A program made the translations under genes and the position numbers. From the NCBI RefSeq assembly GCF_024733845.1, contig NZ_JANRHG010000015.1, positions 1 to 62,406 of the forward strand: a DNA stretch of 62,406 nucleotides, given 5' to 3'. Below are positions 1 to 8,860 of this stretch, piece after piece. A model generated the notes under the pieces. The model saw only the letters and a program-made list of their open reading frames with translations. It searched no databases and was not told where the DNA came from. The DNA comes from Neomoorella sulfitireducens. GTDB taxonomy: Bacteria > Bacillota > DSM-521 > Neomoorellales > Neomoorellaceae. Each line of letters starts with the position of its first letter. Within the stretch, counting starts at the first letter, position 1.

Positions 1-1368
1 CACTTCATTGGTCTCGGAAGCGATGTTGTTCAGCAGGGATCTTATCTTATCCGAAGAGGCGCGGGACTGCTCGGCGAGTTTCCTCACTTCGTCCGCCACC
101 ACTGCAAACCCGCGTCCCGCTTCCCCGGCGCGTGCCGCTTCTATCGCCGCGTTTAACGCCAGCAGGTTCGTTTGTTCTGCTATCCCGTTGATCACTTCCA
201 GGATTTCTCCTACCTGGCTTACCGATCCTTTCAGCCCTTCCAGCCTCTCCCTGACTGCCTTGAAGGCCTCGCTTACACTCCTGATAGAGCCTATAAGACT
301 GTCGAGTTCTTCTTTGCCTGTAGCGGCCAGGCGGGATGTCTCCTCACTGTTGGCCTTGACCCGGCCGAGTTCGGTATAAACCTTTTCCAGGTTGGTCGTC
401 ATCTTTTCAAGCAAGCCCAGTATCTCCTGCAGGTGGCTCGACTGCTCCCCGGCTCCCGCAGCCACCTGCTGGATGGCTTTAGCGGTTTCACCGGAAGAGG
501 ATGCGATCTCTTCTGACGACGCGCTTAAGTTTTCAGAGTTGCTGGATAGGGTCTGGGCGTCGGTCTTTAGCTGTACCAGCAGGGGTTTTATGTTAGCTAA
601 TATACGGTCAACGGCCCGGGTAAGCTCTCCTATCTCGTCCTTTGCGCGCAGGAATTTCTCAGACACCGGACGGGTAAAGTCGCCGTCGGCTATGGCCCCC
701 AGGAAATCTAAAGCCATCCTAAGCGGCGCGGAAATCCTCCGCAGGATGAAGCTTGCCAAGCCCAGCAGGATTACTATGCCCAAAATAATTATAATCAGAG
801 ACATGTTCCGGGCACGTATATAGCTGGCGTTTGCTATATTCTTTTCATCTTCTGCCATCTGGAGAGATATTTCCGTAAGCGTATTAAGGGGTTCTCTAGC
901 GTTTTCAAAGAGGTTATCTATTTGGTCACGCATTGCTACAGCCTGTTGCTTTGCTTCCGGCGTGCCCTCCTCAAGCAATTTTATATATCTATCAAGTTCC
1001 GTCTTCCATTTATCCCTGGCGTTTATATGCTGGGCAATAACCTCACGCTGCTGCCCGGTAGTCGCCAGCTCCGCGTACCCGTTCACCCGGTCAACTACCT
1101 GCTGGAAGTTTTCCTCTATATCTTTAAGAGAGTCGCCCCATTCTGGACTTCCAGGCGTATACTCGGACATCTTCAACTGGGCTACATAAACCTGGTAAAG
1201 GTCCCTGTCCGCGTTAAGTATTTTCTCTACGCTGGGGATAAAGACATCTTCTATCGTTACCGTAATCCCGTTGACCCTGGCCAGGTTATATATGCCGGCG
1301 TACCCCACGATCAGGGTAGTGATTATAGCTATTGCCAGCATAATAACCATGCTTGTCCGTAGTTTCAT
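1..1368 (-). CDS. Methyl-accepting chemotaxis protein, 3' end cut by window edge
   Basis: Transmembrane chemoreceptor that signals through CheW/CheA. The first 456 codons are visible and the reading frame runs off the window. The start ATG has an AGGAGG ribosome site 7 nt upstream. An N-terminal membrane helix (about residues 7-27) is followed by a helical extracytoplasmic region like the four-helix-bundle ligand domain, a second helix near residue 190, a HAMP-like segment, and the signalling coiled coil. The conserved hairpin tip ([20 protein letters not shown]) lies near the cut end, so only part of the return helix is missing. The ligand cannot be told. It appears to be a single-gene transcript, since an intrinsic terminator separates it from the toxin-antitoxin genes upstream. 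Confidence 0.95.
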   Translation of the reverse strand, partial: MKLRTSMVIMLAIAIITTLIVGYAGIYNLARVNGITVTIEDVFIPSVEKILNADRDLYQVYVAQLKMSEYTPGSPEWGDSLKDIEENFQQVVDRVNGYAELATTGQQREVIAQHINARDKWKTELDRYIKLLEEGTPEAKQQAVAMRDQIDNLFENAREPLNTLTEISLQMAEDEKNIANASYIRARNMSLIIIILGIVILLGLASFILRRISAPLRMALDFLGAIADGDFTRPVSEKFLRAKDEIGELTRAVDRILANIKPLLVQLKTDAQTLSSNSENLSASSEEIASSSGETAKAIQQVAAGAGEQSSHLQEILGLLEKMTTNLEKVYTELGRVKANSEETSRLAATGKEELDSLIGSIRSVSEAFKAVRERLEGLKGSVSQVGEILEVINGIAEQTNLLALNAAIEAARAGEAGRGFAVVADEVRKLAEQSRASSDKIRSLLNNIASETNEV

Positions 1369-1483
1369 GCCGTTTGCCTCCTTTCGTAATTAGCGGTCGT
1401 AACCGCCTTATCGTTTTTTGCCTTTATGCTGTCATATTTCGTCAGGTTTTGTCTATATACATCGGTTATCATGGTCAATAATA

Positions 1484-1512
1484 AACCCCGCCTTGCATTT
1501 AAAGCGGGGTTT
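1484..1512 (-). terminator. Intrinsic terminator after the hepT-mntA pair
   Basis: Perfect 8-bp stem AACCCCGC/GCGGGGTT with a 12-nt loop. On the minus strand it is followed by the T-rich stretch TTTATTATT. It lies downstream of the HEPN toxin gene and upstream of the chemoreceptor gene, so it most likely ends the toxin-antitoxin transcript. Confidence 0.75.
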
Positions 1513-1660
1513 CGGATTTCAAGCGGGCCGTCTTCAGGGCAAAAAAACAACGCAACAGCTCGATCGCTGGCTGTAATTTGGTGTTCAGCCGGCATAGTCC
1601 AGCATCTCCTCAAGACATCGACAACCCCCTAGAGCTGGGCCTCGCCCCGGCAGCAGGATG

Positions 1661-2101
1661 TTATGGGGAGCCGCCCCGGGAAGCAGAAAACAATTCAACC
1701 ATTGTCTTTAAAAATATATCCAAATCTTTAAGGCCATTTTTCATGATACTGTAGAGGGTATTATTATCAACATCCCAGTAAATATGTACTAACCTGTTGC
1801 GAAAGCGGGCCATACTGATAAGGGTGCCTACAAATTCCGGCGGAAAAATACCGGCTTCACCCAGTACGCGGAAGGTATCGGCGTAATCCTCCGGTATCCG
1901 CCAATTATTCTGGGCTATAATGTGGTTACTCAAATCAATGGCCGCCTCAATGGCGACAATAAATTGATATTTAGCGCTACCGATTTTATCCGGGTCGGCT
2001 AAAAAATCATTTTCAGGCAGGCGGGCCAGCTCCTGCAGTCGTTTTTGCGCCTGCTTAAACGCCGCCAGGAGCTTGCCGGCCTTCAAGGCGTCATATTTCA
2101 A
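1661..2101 (-). CDS. hepT: HEPN-family toxin (HepT-like RNase)
   Basis: 146-residue all-helical HEPN protein, the toxin half of a HepT/MntA module. HepT toxins are RNases whose active site is the R-x4-H-x-Y motif, seen here as R101, H106 and Y108 (RNRLVHIY). In studied pairs the antitoxin adds AMP to the tyrosine of this motif. The gene overlaps the nucleotidyltransferase gene upstream by 11 bp, the usual coupled order (antitoxin first). All motif residues are intact, so the toxin is probably functional. The RNA target is unknown. Confidence 0.85.
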   Translation of the reverse strand: MKYDALKAGKLLAAFKQAQKRLQELARLPENDFLADPDKIGSAKYQFIVAIEAAIDLSNHIIAQNNWRIPEDYADTFRVLGEAGIFPPEFVGTLISMARFRNRLVHIYWDVDNNTLYSIMKNGLKDLDIFLKTMVELFSASRGGSP

Positions 2102-2534
2102 GGCCCAAAGTCTCCTTTAAATAACGTTTGCGAAAAAGGACAAAATCAAAATACCTGTCCAGGACATACTCCTGAAAGTCAGCCCGGATATCAGGAGCAT
2201 TCTCAAGCAACAGGCGGCCGTTTTTAAGCACACTGTACCTAAAGGACAAAGGGGCATTATTGAGGATACGAACGTCAACCGGATAAGGTATCAAGGCCCG
2301 GATATCATCCTCCAGGCGAATTTCATAAAGAAAGTCAGCATCGCCCGGCGCCTTTTTACAAAGATAAACGGCCAGATCAATATCCCTGAAAGGTCCTTCC
2401 TCCAGGAAAGAACCGTGGAGGTAGGCAAAGGCAATCTCCCACCTTTTTTTCAAGGCGGCCGCGATTTTTTCCATCAGGCGTTCTTTTTCTTCATCCGTCA
2501 GGAAAAAAAACTTGAAACGATCCAGGCCTGTCAC
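2091..2534 (-). CDS. mntA: MNT-type nucleotidyltransferase antitoxin (MntA-like)
   Basis: 147-residue minimal nucleotidyltransferase. It carries the metal and nucleotide motif GS-x8-DxD (G41, S42, D51, D53) and a further Asp in the segment PVDVRI. Family members neutralise HepT by AMPylating its active-site tyrosine. The start is GTG at 2534, directly after AAGGAAGAAG, and a promoter lies upstream. It is encoded first in the pair with an 11-bp overlap into hepT, which fits tight co-production. Next to S-layer and chemoreceptor genes, the pair looks like a small accessory insert. Confidence 0.85.
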   Translation of the reverse strand: MTGLDRFKFFFLTDEEKERLMEKIAAALKKRWEIAFAYLHGSFLEEGPFRDIDLAVYLCKKAPGDADFLYEIRLEDDIRALIPYPVDVRILNNAPLSFRYSVLKNGRLLLENAPDIRADFQEYVLDRYFDFVLFRKRYLKETLGLEI

Positions 2535-2577
2535 CTTCTTCCTTACTAAACCTCAAACTGGTCACTTACCTGCTACC

Positions 2578-2606
2578 ATTGTAAATATTATAACGAAATG
2601 TTGCAA
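2578..2606 (-). promoter_or_regulatory. Sigma-A-type promoter for mntA-hepT
   Basis: TTGCAA (2601-2606), a 17-nt spacer and TACAAT (2578-2583) on the minus strand. The -10 box ends 43 nt before the mntA GTG start. The spacing is ideal and both boxes are close to consensus. Confidence 0.6.
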
Positions 2607-2712
2607 GATAAAGATCTCGAAGCCAGCTTCTCCCGCCAGGCAGCCGCATTGCAAAACATCCTGTTCCTCCTTACAGGGCCACTGATCCACCTGGTGGCAG
2701 TATCACTCCAGC

Positions 2713-4356
2713 CTACAATCCCGGTGCCATGGCTTTATCCACCAGCCTCTTCAGCATTACCACGGCTTCGGCCCGGGTGGCGCGCTCCCGGGGCGCCAGG
2801 CCCCCATCGCGGCCGCCGATGATCCCTGCCGTCACGACTGCCACCATAGCCGGCCGCGCCCAGGAAGGAACATCCGCCTGATCTTTATATTCCTGCAGGA
2901 CGTCCTCCACCGCGCCGGGTTCCTGCTGCACCGCCAGGCCCTTTATAGTCATGGCGTTCTGCAGCATAGCTGCCATTTCGGCCCTCGTTATCGGGCTGTT
3001 GGGCTTAAAGGTCTTATCATCAAAGCCGTGCACCAGTCCCGCCCGGACGGCGGCGGCCACGGGGGAAGCGTACCAGGCATCAGGCGGCACATCCTTGAAG
3101 ATAACTGCCGTCCCCTGCGCCGGCAATTCCAGGACCCGCTGCAGGAGGCTCGTAAATTCAGCTCTGCTAATCGCGCGGTCAGGCTCAAACCGTCCCTCAC
3201 CCACGCCGGCGGCGATATGCCTGGCTGCCATAATCTCTACATCCCTGGCCGCCCAATGACCCGCCAGGTCGGCAAATCCGGCCCGGTACTCCATGACGGC
3301 GTAACTACCGTTACCCGGCAGGGTAAATTCCAGGTAAGGTCCTTCTTTCACTATCCTGCCACTGCAGTAGACCAGGGTCCCATCCTCCTGCACCTGGTAG
3401 ACGCCCAGGAGGTCCCGGTCCAGCCCCTGTTCCTCTTCATATTTTATCCTGGCGACGATACCGGACGGGAGCCCCGCCTTATCCCCGGCGGTGAGGGTAT
3501 AAACCACACCGGCCGCCCTGTAACCCGGGCCATTAACTTCTTTTACCCGTGCCAGGTCCGGGCTCGCCTGGCTGCACGCCAGCTCCGCCCCGCCAGAGCC
3601 CAAAGCCGCATAGGCGGCCGGCGGCAGGGTAAGGCATACCGGGCCGTAGTCCAGCTCCAGGGTTGCCCCCATTTCCTCCAGGTCCCGGAGCAGGGCCGGC
3701 GGCAGGGAAAAAATCCGGGAAGAAGCCGTCTCCCCGGCCAGGGAAAGGACCAGCCTGCCGTCCTTTATCCCGGCGGCCGCTTCCGGTGTCACCTGCCAGG
3801 TAACTACCCCGGCTGCTGCATCACGCTGGATCGCTTCCCCCGTACCCGCCGGCGGCACCCCCGGCCCGCCCCCACCGGTTGCGGGCTGCCCGCCGGTGCC
3901 CAGCAGGTCGGCTACAATCTGCTGCCTGACGGGCTCCAGGGCCGGCGGGAAATTGCCCTGCAGGAGAGCTTGAATACTGGAACTGGACGACAGTGCCCCG
4001 GCAAGGGTATTATATTTTTCATCAAGCAGCAATTTCATCGCCGTTTTCATGACCAGGGCGTTTACCTCATCCTCACTATCAATGCCCTCCGTACCGGCAG
4101 CTGCAATTCCTTCCTGCAGCTCCGCCAGGAAGGAGCGGATGTCGCCGTCAAAATCCTTTTCGGTGCCGTTTAACTTGAGGTATTTTTCGAGCAGTTCCCC
4201 GCGGTAGGACTGGTAGGCGGGGTCGCCTTTCAGCCGGTCGTAAAGCCCGGGAAGATCCAGCCCCGCGGCCGCGACCGGCCCTCCCGTTAGTGAAAGCAGC
4301 ATAAGAAACAACAGCGTCCAGCAAATAAAAAACCTTGTAGAAACCCTCCGCAGCAA
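2713..4356 (-). CDS. SLH-domain surface protein with signal peptide
   Basis: 547-residue exported protein, probably anchored to secondary cell-wall polymer. It has an N-terminal signal peptide (basic MLRR start, hydrophobic core about residues 10-25, cleavage near PVAAAG), a helical segment to about residue 150, a Gly/Pro-rich linker, an uncharacterised beta-rich region, and three SLH repeats in the last 180 residues (each with an F-x-D start and an RAE-type motif). The start is TTG at 4356, behind GGGGGGAAG. It is paralogous to the gene upstream, with similar SLH repeats and similar central segments ending before a SYAVMEY/KYTVLSY stretch. The enzymatic or structural role of the middle region is not recognised. 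Confidence 0.88.
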   Translation of the reverse strand: MLRRVSTRFFICWTLLFLMLLSLTGGPVAAAGLDLPGLYDRLKGDPAYQSYRGELLEKYLKLNGTEKDFDGDIRSFLAELQEGIAAAGTEGIDSEDEVNALVMKTAMKLLLDEKYNTLAGALSSSSSIQALLQGNFPPALEPVRQQIVADLLGTGGQPATGGGGPGVPPAGTGEAIQRDAAAGVVTWQVTPEAAAGIKDGRLVLSLAGETASSRIFSLPPALLRDLEEMGATLELDYGPVCLTLPPAAYAALGSGGAELACSQASPDLARVKEVNGPGYRAAGVVYTLTAGDKAGLPSGIVARIKYEEEQGLDRDLLGVYQVQEDGTLVYCSGRIVKEGPYLEFTLPGNGSYAVMEYRAGFADLAGHWAARDVEIMAARHIAAGVGEGRFEPDRAISRAEFTSLLQRVLELPAQGTAVIFKDVPPDAWYASPVAAAVRAGLVHGFDDKTFKPNSPITRAEMAAMLQNAMTIKGLAVQQEPGAVEDVLQEYKDQADVPSWARPAMVAVVTAGIIGGRDGGLAPRERATRAEAVVMLKRLVDKAMAPGL

Positions 4357-4373
4357 CCTTCTTCCCCCCGGTT

Positions 4374-4410
4374 AAAAAATAGGAGGCATGCCCGCCGTTG
4401 GAGGCATACC
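4374..4410 (-). terminator. Intrinsic terminator between the two SLH genes
   Basis: Minus-strand stem GGTATGCC/GGCATGCC (one G-T pair), 10-nt loop, then CCTATTTTTT. It sits 24 nt after the upstream SLH gene's stop and just before the next SLH gene, so the second SLH gene needs read-through or its own promoter. No promoter was seen. Confidence 0.65.
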
Positions 4411-4433
4411 CCCGTTTTCTTTCAACAAGCAGG

Positions 4434-6617
4434 TTAAATACGGTCCTGCAGCCGTTTGAGCATGACCACCGTCTCCGCCCGGGTGGCGCTGCCCAGGGGC
4501 ACGAAGGTGGTAACCGTCCGGCCGGCAATTAACCCGGCCTCCACCGCTACAGCCGCGCTCTCCCTGGCCCAGGCCGCGATGCTGCCGCTGTCAGTGAACC
4601 TGCTCAAGATATCGGCCACCCGGCCGGTGACATCCACCTTCTTGCCGGTGTAAGCCAGGGCCCGGCTCAACATGGCGGCCATCTCCTGGCGGCTGATGGC
4701 CTTATCCGGCCGGAAGCTGCCGTCCTCGTAACCAGCCACCAGGCCGGTCCCGGCGGCAGTCACCACGGCGCCGTAATACCAGTCGCCCGGCCGGATGTCA
4801 TTAAAGGGATTGACGGCGGCCCCATCCTCATCGATGCCCAGGGCACGTAGCAGGAAGGCCGTAAACTGCGCCCGTGTTACCTGGCCTCCGGGATTGAATT
4901 CATCGGCCGTGACGCCGGCCGCAACGTGGCGGGCAGCCATGATCTCGATATCCCGCTGGGCCCAGTGTCCCTGGATGTCGCTGAAGGTCTTTTCATAGGA
5001 CAGCACCGTGTACTTCGAGAAGGATTTAAGGATGGCGCTGATGGAATTGGTGGCCTTATCCACCCTGCCGCCCCTGTATTCCCAAATGCCTGCAGCAACA
5101 TTGTAGCGGTAGATGCCCAGCTTGTCGGCGTCCACACTCTGCGGGCGATAAGTCAGGGTAAGGGTCACGGGTTTGGCCGGGGTAACCGCCTGCCGGTCGT
5201 CACCCTTTACGGCAAACAGGTCGATCTCGACAACGTCCGCAGCCTGGCGCATTGCTGCCGGTAGAGCGCCGGTAAACGCCCGGGCCTCTGCTTCATCCAG
5301 GACCTGGAAGGCAAAATTAATTTTTATCTCCGGCGCGGCCAAAACCTCCGGCGGTATCACTCCTGCCGGGAGAAGCGCCTTAACACCGGCCACTTCCAGG
5401 GAAAGGGCTTTAGCTTCTTCCGCGGCTTTAGTAAAGACGGCGGCCGGCAGTTCCATCGTAACGGTTTTTACGGTCACATCTGCCGGGAGGTCAACTTTAA
5501 AGACCACCGGGCCGGTGGCAGTTTGGGCAATCAGGTCGGCCGCCTTGCCTGCATCGATGGCAGTCGTCACGCTGCCCGTGGATTTGTCGATGGTTACCTG
5601 ACCGAAGTCGGTGGTAGTGGTAGTAGTCTCCCCGGCCGGCGGGACACCACCGCCACCACCGGAAGCAGCCGTAGTAACTGTCACTTCAAATTCCGCCAGC
5701 CATAGCGTGTTGTTAAAATCCGGCTTCGCCCCCGCCGAGGGATGGTAAGCGCGGACGGTGATAGTCCCCTTTTTATGGGCAGTTAGCTTGTTCCCGTCAA
5801 AACTGGCGACATACGGATCGGACGACTGCCACCCCAAGACGGCAGCTACAGCAGGACTCACTTCGAATTGGTTTAAAACCGTTAATCCGAATTCACGGGT
5901 ATCGCCGACAGTCAAAGTGGTGCTGCCCAGCGGCTGAGTCCGGGAGCGTATGTATCCCTTCAGCAGGGCCTGCTCGGCGGCTTTGCCGTGGTCCACTTTA
6001 GCGCGCAAAGCTTCTTTAACCTGCATCAACCGCTCGATATCCCAACCCAAACCCGTCATCAGGGCGTCTTTAAAATCAGAATTTACCTCAGAGGCGGCGT
6101 CAGACACAATGTCGCTGAAACTGTCCAAAACTGCATCATAGCTTGAACCTGTTATAAAATCCGCTAAAATATTGCCGAGTTTCTCTTCAATAGCACCAGG
6201 TAAATTTTCCTCAACAGCCAGGGCAAAATCCCAGGCCTCGTCGACGTTTACGCCCGGTAATAACTTGCTAAATATTTCGCTGTTGTCGGGGTCGGTACGG
6301 AAGGTGTTGATTTTTTCTTTCAATTCGCCAGCGTCCTGCGAGTACTGGATTTCAGCCGCGGCTATAATCATTGGCGCCAGCTCACAGGCAGCTGTATTTT
6401 CATCATCAATATCAAGCTTGGTTTTTACATCTTCGGTTATCAAACCATTACCAACTAAAATACTCGCTACCTCGTCCTCTCTAAGCCCCGCAAGCTCATT
6501 CTTTGCCGCCTGGATATCCTTCTTATCAGCATCGTCCAGGCAGTCATACACCTCTCCCAGCCTGTTCACCAGCCAAAATACCACCGTTCCTCGCGGTACG
6601 GTGGCGCCAGGGCTCAC
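4434..6617 (-). CDS. Large SLH-domain protein, N-terminus probably defective
   Basis: 727-residue surface protein: helical N-terminal region (residues 1-220), a Big_2-like beta domain (about 230-320), a Gly-rich and Thr-rich linker (about 325-345), a beta-rich region shared with the neighbouring SLH protein, and three C-terminal SLH repeats (about 545-725). The first usable start is GTG at 6617 with only a weak GGTGG ribosome site. The N-terminus (MSPGATVPRG...) has no hydrophobic signal peptide although SLH proteins must be exported. The frame stays open upstream to the TAA that ends the small membrane-protein gene. A strong hairpin (6581-6604) lies within codons 5-13. Possible readings are loss of the signal-peptide exon-equivalent by insertion or deletion, or expression as a read-through fusion. 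The gene may be a pseudogene. Confidence 0.8.
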   Translation of the reverse strand: MSPGATVPRGTVVFWLVNRLGEVYDCLDDADKKDIQAAKNELAGLREDEVASILVGNGLITEDVKTKLDIDDENTAACELAPMIIAAAEIQYSQDAGELKEKINTFRTDPDNSEIFSKLLPGVNVDEAWDFALAVEENLPGAIEEKLGNILADFITGSSYDAVLDSFSDIVSDAASEVNSDFKDALMTGLGWDIERLMQVKEALRAKVDHGKAAEQALLKGYIRSRTQPLGSTTLTVGDTREFGLTVLNQFEVSPAVAAVLGWQSSDPYVASFDGNKLTAHKKGTITVRAYHPSAGAKPDFNNTLWLAEFEVTVTTAASGGGGGVPPAGETTTTTTDFGQVTIDKSTGSVTTAIDAGKAADLIAQTATGPVVFKVDLPADVTVKTVTMELPAAVFTKAAEEAKALSLEVAGVKALLPAGVIPPEVLAAPEIKINFAFQVLDEAEARAFTGALPAAMRQAADVVEIDLFAVKGDDRQAVTPAKPVTLTLTYRPQSVDADKLGIYRYNVAAGIWEYRGGRVDKATNSISAILKSFSKYTVLSYEKTFSDIQGHWAQRDIEIMAARHVAAGVTADEFNPGGQVTRAQFTAFLLRALGIDEDGAAVNPFNDIRPGDWYYGAVVTAAGTGLVAGYEDGSFRPDKAISRQEMAAMLSRALAYTGKKVDVTGRVADILSRFTDSGSIAAWARESAAVAVEAGLIAGRTVTTFVPLGSATRAETVVMLKRLQDRI
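6581..6604. repeat. Hairpin at the start of the large SLH gene
   Basis: Inverted repeat CCACCGT/ACGGTGG with an inner CC/GG pair, closing a GCGA tetraloop when read on the minus strand. It falls inside codons 5-13 of the SLH gene and is followed by TATTTTGG. It resembles a short inserted palindromic repeat and could also hamper initiation or act as a weak terminator. Confidence 0.6.
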
Positions 6618-6650
6618 GGCTTTTTTACCACCATCGCTGTAATGGCTGCT

Positions 6651-6938
6651 TTAAAGGACGGCCATCACCCGTACCAGGACAATAAACCCGAAGCCAATGA
6701 GCAAGGGGATGATGCCCACGGTCAGGGCGCGGCTGAGGGGCCGTACCCACGGGTAAGGGGCTGCGACCGCCGTTCCTTCCCCCGTGCCCTCGACGCTTGT
6801 GCCGGCATCCAGCAGTTCCTTGGCGATCAGGAAGGCGATCAGGCAGAGGACTGCCGCCAGGCCAAGTCCCGCAGCCATGGTGGAGCTGGCAATGGTGGTG
6901 ACGGTGGTGGTTGTGACCGTAGAGATCAACGGCAACAC
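6651..6938 (-). CDS. Small two-helix membrane protein, function unknown
   Basis: 95 residues (92 if the TTG at 6929 is used). A Thr/Val-rich N-terminus (TVTTTTVTT) is followed by two hydrophobic helices at about residues 20-43 and 73-93, with a Gly/Glu-rich loop between. No family is recognised. The strong GGGAGG site (6938-6943) overlaps the GTG at 6938 and is 8 nt from TTG 6929, so TTG 6929 is the more likely start. Its stop TAA is in the same frame as the large SLH gene, whose frame is open from that stop onward, and the two are probably co-transcribed. Tandem helices suggest a holin-like or small accessory membrane protein, which is a guess. Confidence 0.55.
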   Translation of the reverse strand: MLPLISTVTTTTVTTIASSTMAAGLGLAAVLCLIAFLIAKELLDAGTSVEGTGEGTAVAAPYPWVRPLSRALTVGIIPLLIGFGFIVLVRVMAVL

Positions 6939-6984
6939 CTCCCGTTATTTATTTTGCGGGGGGCTCCTTCCCCGGCTATCTGGA

Positions 6985-6996
6985 TTATTTCGGCAT
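6985..6996 (-). other. Three-codon leader ORF (Met-Pro-Lys-stop) behind a strong ribosome site
   Basis: AAAGGAGG (7009-7016) is followed 10 nt later by ATG CCG AAA TAA. The ribosome site is much stronger than those of the following genes, yet the frame stops after three codons. It may be a leader peptide or the scar of a lost start for the small membrane protein. It is not in that gene's frame. Confidence 0.3.
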
Positions 6997-7090
6997 AAAT
7001 AGAAATTCCTCCTTTGTGGTTTTAATTTCGCTTGCTTTTGGTTAAAAGTTTCGTGCCTCGCCTCGCCCGCTGCCGGGCATAAAATTTATA

Positions 7091-7118
7091 GGCGGTCCCC
7101 TTGTGGCAGAGGACCGCC
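7091..7118 (-). terminator. Intrinsic terminator after RNase J
   Basis: Perfect 8-bp stem GGCGGTCC/GGACCGCC, 12-nt loop, followed on the minus strand by TATAAATTTTAT. It begins 30 nt after the rnj stop codon and closes the dap-dpa-rnj transcription unit. Confidence 0.8.
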
Positions 7119-7147
7119 TCGATAGGAAAGTGTTATCCAGTAGAGCG

Positions 7148-8815
7148 CTATACCTCCATGATAATCGGCAAGATCATGGGGCGGCGCCTGGTCTTTTCAT
7201 AGAGGAACTTGCTTAAAGAGTCGCGGATATTGCCTTTTATGGTGGCCCAGTCGGTTACCCGGCGTTCCTCGCATTTTTCCAGGGCCTGGCGGACCTTTTC
7301 TTTGGCTTCCTCCAGCAGTTCCTCGGCCTCGCGGACGTAGACGAAGCCCCGGGAGACGATATCCGGCCCGGCGACGACGGCGCCGGTTTCTTTGCTTAAA
7401 GTTACGACGACGATCATCAGGCCGTCCTGGGCCAGCTGTTTGCGGTCCCGCAAGACAATATTGCCCACGTCGCCTACACCCAGGCCGTCCACCAGGAGCC
7501 TCCCGGCCGGAACCCGCCCCGTGATGCCGCCCCGCTCGCGGGTAAACTCCAGCACCTGGCCGTTTTCCGCCACGAAGACGTTTTCCGGCGGGATGCCGAG
7601 TTCTTCGGCCAGGCGGGCATGCTTGATGAGCATGCGGTATTCGCCGTGGACGGGGACGAAGAATTTGGGTTTGACCAGGCTTAAGACCAGCTTGAGCTCT
7701 TCCTGGCTGGCGTGGCCGGAGACGTGGACGCCGTCTACGGCCTCGTGGTAGACGTCGGCCCCCTGGCGGAAGAGCTGGTCCACCGTCCGCGCCACCAGCT
7801 TTTCGTTGCCGGGTATGGGCAGGGCCGAGATGATGACCGTGTCGCCGGGGACGATCTCGATCTGGCGGTGGTCGTTCCTGGCGATGCGGGTCAGGGCCGA
7901 CATGGGCTCGCCCTGGCTGCCGGTGGAGATGATCACCGTCCTGTTCTTGGGCAGGTAGGCCAGCTCGCTCAAATCCACCAGGGTGTCGTCCGGGATATCC
8001 AGGTAGCCCAGCTCCAGGGCGATGTTGACGACGTTGACCATGCTGCGGCCGACCACGGCCACCTTGCGGTTGTACTTGCAGGCGGTGGAGATTATCTGCT
8101 GCAGCCGGTGCACGTTGGAAGCGAAGCTGGCGACGATAACCCGCTCCCGGGCCCGGCGGAAAACCTCGTCAAAGGTCGCCCCCACCACCTTTTCGGACAT
8201 GGTGTAGCCGGGGCGCTCGACGTTGGTGCTGTCAGACAGCAGCACCAGGACGCCTTCTTCCCCCAGCCGGGCGAATTTATAGAAGTCGAAAACCTCGCCG
8301 TCAATGGGCGTGTAATCGATTTTGAAATCGCTGGTGTGGACAATAGTCCCCACCGGCGTGTGGATGGCCAGGGCCACCGTGTCGGCGATGGAATGGCTGA
8401 CGTGGATGAACTCCACCCTGAAGGGGCCGACCCGCAGGGTATCCCGGGGCTTCACCTGCTGCAGCTTTACCCCGTTCAGGTTGCCCTGCTCCTTCAACTT
8501 GGCCTGGAGCAGGCCCAGGGTAAGTCTCGTGCCGTACACGGGCACGTTCAGGTCCTTCAGCACATAGGGCAGGGCGCCGATATGGTCTTCGTGGCCGTGG
8601 GTAACGATGATCCCCTTCACCATCTGCCGGTGCTCCAGCAGGTAGGTGTAGTCGGGTATTACTGCATCCACGCCCAGCATCTCTTCCTCGGGAAAGGTAA
8701 GGCCGCAATCGACGACCAGTATGCTGTTCCCGTACCTGATCGCCATCATGTTCTTGCCTATCTCCCCGAGGCCGCCCAGGGGAATCAGGGATACTTTTTG
8801 CTCGTTTTCGGCCAT
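7148..8815 (-). CDS. rnj: Ribonuclease J
   Basis: 555-residue metallo-beta-lactamase/beta-CASP ribonuclease that combines 5'-to-3' exonuclease and endonuclease activity in mRNA decay and rRNA maturation. The zinc motif HGHEDH is at residues 73-78. The beta-CASP core and the C-terminal domain (ending RRRPMILPIIMEV) are full length for the family. The start ATG is preceded by GGAGGTGGATTA. The gene follows dapA, the same neighbourhood as rnjB (ymfA) in Bacillus subtilis. An intrinsic terminator (8861-8888) between dapA and rnj suggests that rnj is only partly served by read-through. Whether it corresponds to RNase J1 or J2 cannot be told, as only one paralogue is in the window. Confidence 0.95.
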   Translation of the reverse strand: MAENEQKVSLIPLGGLGEIGKNMMAIRYGNSILVVDCGLTFPEEEMLGVDAVIPDYTYLLEHRQMVKGIIVTHGHEDHIGALPYVLKDLNVPVYGTRLTLGLLQAKLKEQGNLNGVKLQQVKPRDTLRVGPFRVEFIHVSHSIADTVALAIHTPVGTIVHTSDFKIDYTPIDGEVFDFYKFARLGEEGVLVLLSDSTNVERPGYTMSEKVVGATFDEVFRRARERVIVASFASNVHRLQQIISTACKYNRKVAVVGRSMVNVVNIALELGYLDIPDDTLVDLSELAYLPKNRTVIISTGSQGEPMSALTRIARNDHRQIEIVPGDTVIISALPIPGNEKLVARTVDQLFRQGADVYHEAVDGVHVSGHASQEELKLVLSLVKPKFFVPVHGEYRMLIKHARLAEELGIPPENVFVAENGQVLEFTRERGGITGRVPAGRLLVDGLGVGDVGNIVLRDRKQLAQDGLMIVVVTLSKETGAVVAGPDIVSRGFVYVREAEELLEEAKEKVRQALEKCEERRVTDWATIKGNIRDSLSKFLYEKTRRRPMILPIIMEV

Positions 8816-8860
8816 TAATCCACCTCCATTGATAAAAATTTTACGGCGCCATCACAATTA

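Noticed and set aside
1365-1613. 82-codon minus-strand open frame upstream of the first chemoreceptor
   Set aside because: It spans an intrinsic terminator and the ribosome site of the chemoreceptor, and shows no recognisable protein features.
2647-2712. GCCAC/GTGGC hairpin after the first SLH gene as a terminator
   Set aside because: The stem is short, the loop 11 nt, and there is no T-tract.
3028-4173. 381-codon plus-strand open frame antisense to an SLH gene
   Set aside because: Shadow of the SLH gene on the minus strand, which has a signal peptide and SLH repeats.
7712-8818. 368-codon plus-strand open frame antisense to RNase J
   Set aside because: Mirror of a GC-rich gene. Codon use and lack of any domain mark it as a shadow; RNase J is certain.
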